Source: Peribacillus glennii
GTDB taxonomy: Bacteria > Bacillota > Bacilli > Bacillales > DSM-1321
Length of the DNA: 64,000 bases
Assembly (NCBI RefSeq): GCF_003429105.1
Contig: NZ_QVTD01000006.1
Coordinates: 186,001 to 250,000, forward strand
Reading direction: 5' to 3'
Positions within the stretch are counted from its first letter, which is position 1; every line of letters begins with the position of its first letter. The position numbers were made by a program, and so were the translations under genes. Positions 28,808 through 37,253 of this stretch are shown here, piece by piece. The notes under the pieces were generated by a model. The model saw nothing but the letters and a program-made list of their open reading frames with translations. It searched no databases and was not told the origin of the DNA.

Positions 28808-29506
28808 TTATTGCTCCGCCAAAGAATCCAACAAGGTCACTTCAACATTGCTTAAATGGAGGCTCATCGCATTCCTGGCACCGCTTCCATTCTTGTCTTT
28901 AATCGCTTCGTATATGGCTGCATGTTCCTGGTAAAGCGCTTCTGTCGAATATAATAGGATTGTTTCCCTGATTGCAGCCGCCATCATATCGGCGACCTGG
29001 TTCGTCAACGTGGCCAATAGCGGGTTTTTCGAGGCCTTGGCAATGGCCAAATGGAATGAAAGATCCGCTTTTTCACCCATTGCTCTATTCTCCTTGGCTG
29101 ATTTCATTGCTCTCAGCGCTTTTTCAATGTCTTTAATATCCTGACATGATCCGTTTTCTGCAGCCGCTGCTGCTGCCCCTGTTTCGAGGATCTTGCGCAC
29201 TTCAAATAAATGCGCAATATCCTCACTATTCATTAAAATAGCATTGGATAAAGGAATTGCTATTAAACTCGGATCAAATTGTTTCACATAAGTGCCCTCA
29301 CCGTGCCTCATTTCCACCAGGCCCATGCTGCGCAAGGCGCTTAACGCTTCCCTTATCGCAGACCGGCCTACCTGAAAATTCAGGGCCAGCTGCTCAATAG
29401 AGTCCAGTTTTGTACCGGGCGGCAATTCGCCTTTTTTAATAGATTCATACAAGTGCTCTGCTACTATTTCATAGATTTTCTTTGGTTTTATTCTCTTGAA
29501 AGCCAT
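28808..29506 (-). CDS. lutR: GntR/FadR-family repressor LutR
   Basis: A 232-residue regulator: winged helix at about residues 5-70 (VGRSAIREALSALRSMGLVEM) and a helical FCD ligand domain with the metal-binding histidines (SFHLAIAKAS, LHLSNVE). It lies upstream of lutABC on the same strand with its own spacing of 190 bp. I start at ATG 29506, nine bases after GGAG. The in-frame ATGs upstream are within that site. Confidence 0.9.
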   Translation of the reverse strand: MAFKRIKPKKIYEIVAEHLYESIKKGELPPGTKLDSIEQLALNFQVGRSAIREALSALRSMGLVEMRHGEGTYVKQFDPSLIAIPLSNAILMNSEDIAHLFEVRKILETGAAAAAAENGSCQDIKDIEKALRAMKSAKENRAMGEKADLSFHLAIAKASKNPLLATLTNQVADMMAAAIRETILLYSTEALYQEHAAIYEAIKDKNGSGARNAMSLHLSNVEVTLLDSLAEQ

Positions 29507-29666
29507 CCATTCACTCTCCATCACCAATCTAAAAACCTAATATGTAATCGCTTGCTTCTTATTATAATGCAAATGATCCGCGATACCGCCTTTTTTTTTC
29601 AAAGTGGCAAGGTTCCTTTTTTAAGAACACATTCTGGTTATTTTCATCTTTTCAAATGGCGATACT

Positions 29667-29756
29667 ATGATAGAATATAGTGTTAGAGCTTTAAACATTA
29701 TAGAACCACAATCCAATTTTGAAAGGAGCTTCCGGCGTTTACCGCCGCTTAAGCAT
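29667..29756 (+). promoter_or_regulatory. Leader with hairpin between Shine-Dalgarno and start codon
   Basis: The only good ribosome site, GAAAGGAG (about 29718-29725), is nearly 30 bases before ATG 29757. A perfect GC hairpin CGGCG-TTTAC-CGCCG lies between them. Folding would bring the site to about 13 bases from the ATG. The upstream in-frame ATG 29667 lies in promoter-like sequence and has no ribosome site. Confidence 0.5.
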
Positions 29757-31499
29757 ATGAACACAATTATTGCTACTTTAAATGCTAAATATATCCATAC
29801 CAGCCTGTCAATCCGGTACTTGAAGGCATATGCTGCTCCGGATTTCGATGTCAGCCTTGCGGAATATACGATCAAAGACCCTGTTATGAACATTGTCGGG
29901 GACCTTTATTCGAAGAATCCTGATATTATCGGCTTTAGCTGCTACATTTGGAATATTGAAGAAACCATCAAGGTCATCCAAATGCTAAAGAAAATCAATC
30001 CCGAGCTTGTCATTATCCTTGGAGGCCCTGAAGTAACATACGATGTAACAGAGTGGCTGGAGAAAATTCCCGAAGCAGATTTCATCGTAATAGGTGAAGG
30101 GGAGATTACTTTCAAGAAGCTCCTAGAAGAACTGCATGGAAAAAAGGATTTTCAAACGGTCAGCGGTATCGCATATCGTTCAAACGGCAAGAATGTGATT
30201 CAGCCGCAGGCCTCAAAGCTTGATTTAAAGGAGCTGCCTTCCCCTTTCCGTTTTGCGGAGGATATCCCGCAGCTCTCAAAAAGGGTGACGTATATTGAAA
30301 CCAGTAGAGGCTGTCCATTCAACTGCCAGTTCTGCCTTTCTTCGATTGAAGTCGGAGTAAGGTATTTTGACCGGGAGAAAGTGAAGGAGGATATCCGGTA
30401 CCTGATGAAAAATGGCGCAAAAACCATCAAATTCGTTGACCGGACATTCAATATCAGCCGCAGCTATGCGATGGAAATGTTTCAGTTTTTGATCGACGAA
30501 CATGTTCCCGGCACTGTTTTTCAGTTTGAAATTACAGCAGACATCATGCGACCTGAGGTCATCCAATTTTTGAATGATAATGCTCCCCATGGCTTATTCC
30601 GTTTTGAAATCGGGGTGCAGTCGTCTAATGACTATACGAATGAGCTGGTTATGCGGAAACAAAATTTCGAAAAGCTTACCCGTACGGTGACTATGGTAAA
30701 AGAAGGCGGAAAAATCGACCAGCATCTCGATTTGATTGCAGGCCTCCCAGAAGAGGACTATCAATCATTCCGCAAGACATTCAATGATGTGTTTGCCCTC
30801 CGGCCGGAAGAACTTCAGCTTGGCTTTTTAAAAATGCTCCGCGGGACAGGGCTTAGGATCCGTGCTAAAGATCATGATTATCTTTTCAGCGATCATTCCC
30901 CGTACGAAATTCTGGGTAATAATGTGCTGTCTTTTGGTGAAATCGTGAGAATTAAACAGGTGGAAGATGTATTGGAGAAGTATTGGAACGCGCATCGCAT
31001 GGACATGACTGTCGAATACCTCGTAAAAGAGGCCTTCCCTTCACCTTTCGATTTTTTCCAGAATTTCGGTACTTACTGGGACGGACAGGGGTGGTCGCGG
31101 ATCGGGCATCAATTGGAGGATTTATTTAAAAGGCTGCAGCAGTTTTTAACGGACGTGAAACCGGAAACGCTTGAAATGGCAATCGGTTTGATGAAATACG
31201 ATTATGTAAACAGCCAAAAATACAAACCCAGGAAACCGTGGTGGAACCAAACTTTCGATAAACGTGAGCGTTCCGCCATTTATGAAAGAATTCTCAGCAA
31301 ACCCAGCTTGCTTGGAGTGAGGTTTGACTCACTGAAGCTGAATGAGAAGGATTTATTCAAGCATACCTCGCTTGAAGAACTTCCTTTTGATTTAAAGAAA
31401 TACCTGGAAACCGGAAAGATTGAAGCGAAGCCGTCCATCATGCTTGCATACTTTGACCCTGCGGGAAACGGGTCACAAATATTTTCTTGGACAAAATAA
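29757..31499 (+). CDS. B12-binding radical SAM protein (DUF4080 type)
   Basis: A 580-residue protein: an N-terminal cobalamin-binding domain (about residues 1-130, with VIILGGPEVTYD and IGEGE) and a radical SAM domain with the cluster motif CPFNCQFC (about residue 180). A C-terminal DUF4080-type domain has a KPWWNQTF motif. The role is unknown; such proteins methylate or rearrange unactivated carbons. It is a single gene ending in a strong terminator. The start is discussed under the leader feature. Confidence 0.9.
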   Translation: MNTIIATLNAKYIHTSLSIRYLKAYAAPDFDVSLAEYTIKDPVMNIVGDLYSKNPDIIGFSCYIWNIEETIKVIQMLKKINPELVIILGGPEVTYDVTEWLEKIPEADFIVIGEGEITFKKLLEELHGKKDFQTVSGIAYRSNGKNVIQPQASKLDLKELPSPFRFAEDIPQLSKRVTYIETSRGCPFNCQFCLSSIEVGVRYFDREKVKEDIRYLMKNGAKTIKFVDRTFNISRSYAMEMFQFLIDEHVPGTVFQFEITADIMRPEVIQFLNDNAPHGLFRFEIGVQSSNDYTNELVMRKQNFEKLTRTVTMVKEGGKIDQHLDLIAGLPEEDYQSFRKTFNDVFALRPEELQLGFLKMLRGTGLRIRAKDHDYLFSDHSPYEILGNNVLSFGEIVRIKQVEDVLEKYWNAHRMDMTVEYLVKEAFPSPFDFFQNFGTYWDGQGWSRIGHQLEDLFKRLQQFLTDVKPETLEMAIGLMKYDYVNSQKYKPRKPWWNQTFDKRERSAIYERILSKPSLLGVRFDSLKLNEKDLFKHTSLEELPFDLKKYLETGKIEAKPSIMLAYFDPAGNGSQIFSWTK

Positions 31500-31513
31500 T
31501 AGGACCACTAACC

Positions 31514-31546
31514 ATGGCCATGAGCAATGCTCACGGCCATTTTTCA
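31514..31546 (+). terminator. Terminator of the radical SAM gene
   Basis: ATGGCCaTGAGC-AAT-GCTCAcGGCCAT stem followed by TTTTTCATTT, fifteen bases after the stop codon. Confidence 0.88.
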
Positions 31547-31693
31547 TTTATTTCCGGGCTTATTTCTTTTCCCGCTAACCAGGACATCGTAAATTTTCGC
31601 CGCGTTCAAACCGCCGGTGAATTCTGTGCCGAATTCTTCCCGTGTATTCGAAACAGGACTGTCTTCTCGCAAATGATCCTTCTTCTCTTTCAT
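31544..31693 (-). CDS. Small charged protein, 49 aa, coupled to the upstream small gene
   Basis: An open frame on the minus strand encoding MKEKKDHLREDSP...EEFGTEFTGGLNAAKIYD..., 49 residues, hydrophilic. Its ATG overlaps the stop of the preceding small frame in the form ATGA, the usual sign of translational coupling. No family recognised; size and charge recall small spore proteins. Support is coupling and composition only. Confidence 0.45.
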   Translation of the reverse strand: MKEKKDHLREDSPVSNTREEFGTEFTGGLNAAKIYDVLVSGKRNKPGNK

Positions 31694-31878
31694 TGTGCTC
31701 TGCCCTTTCTTCCTTGCTTCGAATTTCGGTTGAAACCCTTCATCTCATTTTCATCAGCAGCGAATTCATTGGAAAAATCATGTTCTGCCTGGTTCCGGTA
31801 CGGAGTATGGCTTGTTTTAACTGCACCATCTACATTTGCTTTTCTTTTCAACTCATTCACCTTCCCCTTTTTTGTCAT
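31690..31878 (-). CDS. Small charged protein, 62 aa
   Basis: A hydrophilic lysine- and asparagine-rich protein (MTKKGKVNELKRK, AEHDFSNEFAADENEMKGF). AAGGA about ten bases upstream supports ATG 31878; an ATG 12 bases further up overlaps that site. It loosely recalls YfhD-type small spore-associated proteins (a charged tail after a NEFA-like motif), but I cannot assign it. Confidence 0.45.
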   Translation of the reverse strand: MTKKGKVNELKRKANVDGAVKTSHTPYRNQAEHDFSNEFAADENEMKGFNRNSKQGRKGRAQ

Positions 31879-32620
31879 GTCATGCTGCATCCTTTTTACA
31901 GGATGGAAATGACCTCTTTTAACAGAAGCCTTTTATTATGATGGGGTTTAATTCAGCTTAATTATGCAAGCATATTTCAACAATCATGTGGTTAAACTAG
32001 TCCTGTAATTTCGGAGGTAGGATCTGAAGAAGAAATTCAAAAAATCGGGTTTCATCACCAGTTTTGGACGAAACCCAGCCTCTTTAAAACAATGCACCCA
32101 GCTTTAAAGAAACCGGTTTTCATGTGACTGATCCGTTTGTCAACCTGTATGGGTGGTAATTGGCGACAGTAATTTCGCCTCAAAGGATTCAACACTGGAA
32201 AAATGATGTCAGGGGAAGAATGGGTTCATCCTACAAATGACACCGGGGGAACACTGCTGAGAGCCGGGAGCTTTTAGAGAAAAAAGAGCACCTCAAGGTA
32301 CCCCTTTCATGCTTCCAGATAAGGACGTGGGACAGGGATCGAATTAGATTTACCATAATATGATTAAAATCTACTGGCAAATTCATGTGAGCACAGTTTT
32401 AAATGCCTTTCAGCAAGCTAAAAGGCTTGTGAGAACTGCCTAGCCAATAGAACACTAGTTTCTCCACTTTGATAATGCGTAATTCTTCTCAACTTATTTA
32501 GTACTTTTTATGAAATGATGGAGAGAACCATATTTTTCAAAAACGATCTTGGCAATAAGGAATAATAGTTATGAAAGGATAGGTTCCAAAGCATAATCTA
32601 AACAATAGAATACCAAATAT
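31879..32620. other. Long intergenic region
   Basis: About 740 bp with stop codons in all frames. Local features are a GGGTTTC/GAAACCC hairpin near 32047-32076 and a GGAGGTAGG ribosome-like site near 32012 with no ATG behind it. Nothing supports a gene; it may be decayed sequence. Confidence 0.5.
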
Positions 32621-32657
32621 ACAAAACCAGCCTCTTAAAAAAGGGAGCTGGTTTTGT
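32621..32657. terminator. Terminator at the end of the acyl-CoA island
   Basis: ACAAAACCAGC / GCTGGTTTTGT, 11 bp perfect, with A/T-rich loop and flanks; it lies 60 bp after the quinone oxidoreductase stop. Confidence 0.8.
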
Positions 32658-32716
32658 TATAACTGAATTAGTGTTTTCGGCCGTTTGCTTTCATTTCACT
32701 GCAGTTTCCAGAGCCC

Positions 32717-33697
32717 TTATCTTTTCACTTCCAATATTAATTTGCCCTTGGTCTGGCGCCCTTGCAATAAGGTATGGACGTTGGCCGCTTCTTCTAACGG
32801 ATAGACTCCGCCAATCGTCAGTTTCAGCTTCCCTTCGGCCACATAAGTGAATAACTCCTGAATGCTTGGGAGCAGCAGGTCCGGTTTTTTCATAATTTGC
32901 GGCAGAAAAAAACCGATGACGGACTGGTTCCTTCGCATTAACAGGGTCGGGTTAAACTCCACCTGTTCACCGCTTGCATTACCGAAAACGACAAGCCTTC
33001 CAAAAGTCGCAAGACATTTCAGTGTTTTGTTAAACACATCCCCTCCCGCCATTTCAAGGGCAACATCTGCACCTTTCCCGGCGGTTGCATCAAGCACTTC
33101 CTTTTCCCATCCATCCATTGTGTAATCAATCAGGACATCTGCGCCCATGTCCCTTGCAAGCTCAAGTTTTTCGGACGAACTGGCGGTTGCTATTACCTTC
33201 CCTGCTCCAAAAATCTTGGCCAGCTGGACGGCAATTGTCCCGACACCTCCTGCGGCGGCATGGATCAGAACGGTTTCACCAGGTTCAAGCCTGCCCATTG
33301 TTTTAAGCACATGATAAGCACTTAATCCTTGAAGCGGCAGTGCTGCTGCCTGATGGAAATCGACATTGTCGGGGAGCGGTATGACAGAAAATTCATTTGC
33401 CAAGGCGTATTCTGAGTACCCGCCGGATTCAATCAGGCTGACGATTCTCGTGCCAGGCTTAATCCTTGTTACCTTGTCCCCAACTTCAGTAACTACTCCT
33501 GCTATTTCCGCACCCGGAATGAAAGGAAGCGGGGTCGGAACTACGTACTGGCCTTGCCGGCGGGCTGTATCTGCATAGTTGACGCCGACCGAATGGACCT
33601 CAATTAGTACTTCATGGCCCTTGGGGACAGGCTTGTCTATTTCAATTTTATTTAATACTTCAGGGCCTCCGTACTCTTTCAATTGGATTGCTTTCAT
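32717..33697 (-). CDS. Zinc-independent quinone oxidoreductase (MDR family)
   Basis: A 326-residue NADPH:quinone oxidoreductase-type medium-chain reductase. It has a GroES-like N-terminal domain and a Rossmann domain with HAAAGGVGTIAVQLAK. There are no zinc-ligand cysteines. Substrate could be a quinone or an enoyl compound such as an enoyl-CoA. Last gene of the island. GAGGAG stands before ATG 33697, 10 bp after the enoyl-CoA hydratase. Confidence 0.9.
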   Translation of the reverse strand: MKAIQLKEYGGPEVLNKIEIDKPVPKGHEVLIEVHSVGVNYADTARRQGQYVVPTPLPFIPGAEIAGVVTEVGDKVTRIKPGTRIVSLIESGGYSEYALANEFSVIPLPDNVDFHQAAALPLQGLSAYHVLKTMGRLEPGETVLIHAAAGGVGTIAVQLAKIFGAGKVIATASSSEKLELARDMGADVLIDYTMDGWEKEVLDATAGKGADVALEMAGGDVFNKTLKCLATFGRLVVFGNASGEQVEFNPTLLMRRNQSVIGFFLPQIMKKPDLLLPSIQELFTYVAEGKLKLTIGGVYPLEEAANVHTLLQGRQTKGKLILEVKR

Positions 33698-33707
33698 CGG
33701 TTTCTCC

Positions 33708-34487
33708 TCACTTTCCTGTAAACACCGGTTTTCTTTTTTCTTTAAAAGCGGCGATTCCTTCCTTATGATCGCTGGTGGATACCATCATTGTTTGAGTGAT
33801 CCGTTCCTGCTCGAGGATTTCCTCCAGGCTTGCTGTAAGGGAATGGTTGACGAGCTTTTTAATCATTCCATAACTCTTTGTAGGACCCTGCGCAAGTTTT
33901 GAGGCAAAAGCAAGAGTCTCCTGATGTAACCTTTCAAGAGGAACAAGGTGACTAATAACGCCAAGCTCGTATAGCCGCTTGGCCGCGACCGGTTCGGCGC
34001 TGAAAAAGAACTGTTTTGCAAGATGGGGGCCAATCAGCCTAGGGACAAAATATGAGCCGCCGCCATCCGATACTAAGCCCACCTTGGAAAAACTGAGCGC
34101 GAATTGACTATCCTCAGCCGCGATGATTATATCGCAGGCAAGGGCAAGATTGAAGCCGGCACCTGCCGCAAAACCGTGGATGGCTGCAATTATGGGGACT
34201 TCTGTTTCCTTCATGGCCAAAATTAACTGGTTCAGGCGCCCGATATGGTCATATACTTGCGTCGCGGATGACGTCCCCATGGTTTTCACATCACCGCCTG
34301 CAGAAAATGACCTGCCTGCACCGGATAATACGATAACCCGGATATCCGGGTTTGTTTCAGCTTCCTTAATGGCCTCCTGAATCCCTAAAATCATATCGGG
34401 GCTGAAAGCATTCAAGCTTTCAGGACGATTTAGTGTAAGGCTCATGATCGATCCTTCGACTGAAACCAATAGATCTTCTTTTCCCAT
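33708..34487 (-). CDS. Enoyl-CoA hydratase/isomerase
   Basis: A 259-residue crotonase-fold protein acting on enoyl-CoA thioesters. The oxyanion-hole motifs SGAGRSFSAGGD (about residue 57) and AIHGFAAGAGFNLALACD (about residue 103) are intact. The first catalytic Glu position falls within FAAGAGF without Glu, and residues SDGGGSYF follow, so it may be an isomerase or an atypical hydratase. GGGAGG precedes ATG 34487. Confidence 0.9.
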   Translation of the reverse strand: MGKEDLLVSVEGSIMSLTLNRPESLNAFSPDMILGIQEAIKEAETNPDIRVIVLSGAGRSFSAGGDVKTMGTSSATQVYDHIGRLNQLILAMKETEVPIIAAIHGFAAGAGFNLALACDIIIAAEDSQFALSFSKVGLVSDGGGSYFVPRLIGPHLAKQFFFSAEPVAAKRLYELGVISHLVPLERLHQETLAFASKLAQGPTKSYGMIKKLVNHSLTASLEEILEQERITQTMMVSTSDHKEGIAAFKEKRKPVFTGK

Positions 34488-34530
34488 TTCAATTCCTCCC
34501 TTGATAAATTTTCATTTTTTCCAAGATATA

Positions 34531-34600
34531 GCTGAGTCCATATACTTTTGCTGATATATCTGAGATTCTTCTGATATATTTAGATTTTCGCTGATATACT
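34531..34600. repeat. Array of 20-nt tandem units
   Basis: Three and a half units of exactly 20 bases, each starting CTGATATA or a decayed version (34531, 34551, 34571, 34591). It lies between the SDR and enoyl-CoA hydratase genes of the acyl-CoA island. No spacers and no cas genes, so not CRISPR. A related array is at 62441-62580. Confidence 0.7.
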
Positions 34601-34655
34601 AAAAAAAATTAACAGCCGCTGGCATGAGGAAAAAAATCCCAACGACTCTCTTTTA

Positions 34656-35435
34656 CTACATAATCAGCCATCCGCCATCGACAAGCAGATCACTTCCAGT
34701 CATGTACGCAGCTTCGCTTGAGGCGGCAAACGCTATCACATTAGCAATCTCGTCAGCCCTTCCAACCCTTCTTAAAGCAGTATTGCGCTCGATTGCCTTT
34801 TGAAATTTCTCATTTTGCAGCCCTGCCTCCGTCAATGGAGTTTCGACAAACCCCGGGGAAACGGAATTGACACGGATACGGTAAGGTGCGAGCTCGAGAG
34901 CCAGCGATTTTGTTAAATTAATCACTCCGGCTTTTGCAGAGCTGTAATGCGGAATTTGCGCCCCGGCCTGATGGCCTGAAAGGGATGCCACATTGACGAT
35001 GGCCCTGTCGGCTTGATTTTTTTCTTCCTTTGTGAAGGACTCGGCCATTAATTTCCCAAGGTACTTTGAGACCAGGAAAACGCTTTTTAGATTTGCATCC
35101 TGTACGGCATCCCAATCCTCTTCCGTAGTTTCCAGCACCCTGGAATGCTTGGAGCCTCCGGCATTATTAATTAAAATGTGCAAATTGCCAAATTGGTTCC
35201 TGATATATTCGGCCAGCTCCTTGACGTCCTGTTCAACAGTAACGTCGGCACGGAATATTTCTGCTACAGGATTTTTTTTAGCAGAATTGATTTCATGGGC
35301 GGCTTCCTCGAGTTTCGACCTTGTCCTCCCTGTCAGAATGACCCTGGCCCCTTCATTTGCCAACCGAAGTGCCGTTGCTTTCCCGATTCCCGTCCCGGCA
35401 CCTGTTATGAGAGCTATAGATTGAGAAAATCTCAT
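34656..35435 (-). CDS. Short-chain dehydrogenase, FabG-like
   Basis: A 259-residue SDR with GAGTGIGK, NNAGG, SLSGH and HYSSAKAGV (Tyr/Lys intact), and the C-terminus YMTGSDLLVDGGW. Within an acyl-CoA catabolic operon it could act as a 3-hydroxyacyl-CoA or hydroxy-/oxoacyl-CoA dehydrogenase. TAGGAGGGGG precedes ATG 35435; 14 bp after the acyl-CoA dehydrogenase. Confidence 0.9.
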   Translation of the reverse strand: MRFSQSIALITGAGTGIGKATALRLANEGARVILTGRTRSKLEEAAHEINSAKKNPVAEIFRADVTVEQDVKELAEYIRNQFGNLHILINNAGGSKHSRVLETTEEDWDAVQDANLKSVFLVSKYLGKLMAESFTKEEKNQADRAIVNVASLSGHQAGAQIPHYSSAKAGVINLTKSLALELAPYRIRVNSVSPGFVETPLTEAGLQNEKFQKAIERNTALRRVGRADEIANVIAFAASSEAAYMTGSDLLVDGGWLIM

Positions 35436-35449
35436 GATTTCTCCCCCTC

Positions 35450-37225
35450 CTAGGAAGTGTATTGATTTGCTTCGTACTGTTTTTCTGCAATCCTGCGGTT
35501 TCGTTCAAAACTTCCTCCTTCACACGCAAGGCTTGAACAGTGGTGGAAAGCCAGCTTCACGATTTGCCGCTGTTGTTCACCGGACGTCAATTGCGCCGCT
35601 AGCGTTCTTGTAATTGATTCTGCTTTCCACAATGCATGCTCCAGATAGGTTTTGGTTAAGTCTATTTTAAGGGATGATTTCTCTTCCCCTGATTTTTGTA
35701 CCGATTTCACCGTACGGTAAACCGAAGACTCCGCCGCATATAGCTCGATCGCCAAATCAGCAAGCAGCAGTAACGTTTCCTGTTCGTCCCCAAGATTCGA
35801 ACCGAATGCTTCATAAGCAATACCCGCATTTATCAGGAAAAGATTTCGCAGTATATCGACAGACTGCCTCTCTTTCGCAAGCGGCCCTTCAACTATTGAA
35901 TCGGGGTGCTGCAGGGAAGCAGCTGCTTGTTCTATCTTTGACTGTAAATCCATATCACCTTTCATAGCTTTCCTGAACAGATGTGTTGGAATCAAAAGCC
36001 TGTTAATTTCATTTGTCCCTTCAAAGATCCGATTAATCCTTGCATCACGGTAAATTTGTTCAATCCGGTATTCTTTGATGTATCCCGCCCCCCCATGCAG
36101 CTGAAGTGCTTCATCCGCCACATAGTCCAGAGTTTCCGAACCGAAGACTTTACAAATTGCACATTCGGTTGCATATTCGCTGAGCTGTTTTCCGATCAAT
36201 TTCAAGTCATTTGATCCGTATAAATCCCCCAGAGCTTCTTCCAATAGGTTTGCTGTCCGATATTGGAGTGATTCTGCCGCATAAATTCTTGCAGCCATCT
36301 TTGCTGTTTTTTCTTTGGAGGCAGAGAAATCGCCTATAGCTTTGCCAAACTGCTTTCTTTCCTGGATGTACTCCACCGATTTTTTCAAGCCTGATTTAGC
36401 TGCACCCATGCATGCTGATCCAAGGTTAAAACGCCCAAGGTTCAACACATTCAGCGCAATGACATGCCCTTTCCCAACCTCGCCGAGAACATTTTCGACA
36501 GGCACCAGGCAATCTTCAAGGATGACCGATCTGGTGGAAGACCCCTTTATGCCCATTTTCTTTTCTTCCGGGCCCAAGGACAGTCCTGGGAATCCTTTTT
36601 CTACAATAAAGGCGGTGAAATACGATCCGTCCACTTTGGCGTAGACGATGAAAGTATCTGAAAAAACGGCATTGGTAATGAAAATTTTCGTTCCATTGAG
36701 CACATAATGTGTACCTTCCGCATTTAGATGCGCTACGGTCTGTGCTGATAATGCATCCGACCCTGCATTTGGCTCAGTCAGGCAATAAGCCCCAATGTAT
36801 TCTCCCGATGCAAGCTTGGGCAAATATTTTTCTTTTTGCTCTGCAGTCCCGAAATAGGTGATCGGGAGTGTCGCAATGCAAGTGTGGTTTGAATGGGCAA
36901 CTCCGTAGCCACTGGCAGGGCCCACCATTTCCCCTACAATCCCTTTTGAAATCTTATCAAGGCCCAATCCTCCATATTCCTCGGGAATGCTATGTGCAAG
37001 CAGCCCGAGTTCTCCTGCTTTTTTCAGAAGAGAAATGACAAGCTCAAAATCCTGGGCTTCAATTCCATCATTATGACCTGCCACTTCCTTTTCAATGAAT
37101 TGTTTAGCGGTTGCGGCAATCATCCGATGTTCATCAGTAAAGTCTTCAGGAGTGAACAATGAGTCAGTCTCCAGAGTCGAAAATAGAAAATCAGAACCTT
37201 TATTTCTTTCATTAACGCGTTCCAT
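35450..37225 (-). CDS. fadE: Acyl-CoA dehydrogenase, FadE-type
   Basis: A 591-residue flavoprotein resembling B. subtilis FadE (YusJ, similar length). The acyl-CoA dehydrogenase core spans about residues 30-400 (YCLTEPNAGSDALS, LHGGAGYIKEYRIEQIYRDARINRIFEGTNEI). The Glu in FEGTNEIN corresponds to the catalytic base region. A C-terminal helical extension follows. It introduces the 2,3 double bond into acyl-CoA. Central gene of the island, between comB-like and SDR genes. Confidence 0.92.
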   Translation of the reverse strand: MERVNERNKGSDFLFSTLETDSLFTPEDFTDEHRMIAATAKQFIEKEVAGHNDGIEAQDFELVISLLKKAGELGLLAHSIPEEYGGLGLDKISKGIVGEMVGPASGYGVAHSNHTCIATLPITYFGTAEQKEKYLPKLASGEYIGAYCLTEPNAGSDALSAQTVAHLNAEGTHYVLNGTKIFITNAVFSDTFIVYAKVDGSYFTAFIVEKGFPGLSLGPEEKKMGIKGSSTRSVILEDCLVPVENVLGEVGKGHVIALNVLNLGRFNLGSACMGAAKSGLKKSVEYIQERKQFGKAIGDFSASKEKTAKMAARIYAAESLQYRTANLLEEALGDLYGSNDLKLIGKQLSEYATECAICKVFGSETLDYVADEALQLHGGAGYIKEYRIEQIYRDARINRIFEGTNEINRLLIPTHLFRKAMKGDMDLQSKIEQAAASLQHPDSIVEGPLAKERQSVDILRNLFLINAGIAYEAFGSNLGDEQETLLLLADLAIELYAAESSVYRTVKSVQKSGEEKSSLKIDLTKTYLEHALWKAESITRTLAAQLTSGEQQRQIVKLAFHHCSSLACEGGSFERNRRIAEKQYEANQYTS

Positions 37226-37253
37226 ATGTTTCCCCCGTTTAACGGATTTCTGT

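Noticed and set aside
31487-31941. Plus-strand frames after the radical SAM gene
   Set aside because: Low-complexity Phe/Ser-rich translations that are the complement of two better-supported small minus-strand genes.
32000-32120. Possible peptide gene behind GGAGGTAGG
   Set aside because: The frame would need a CTG start and has only about 27 codons; the site is probably chance.
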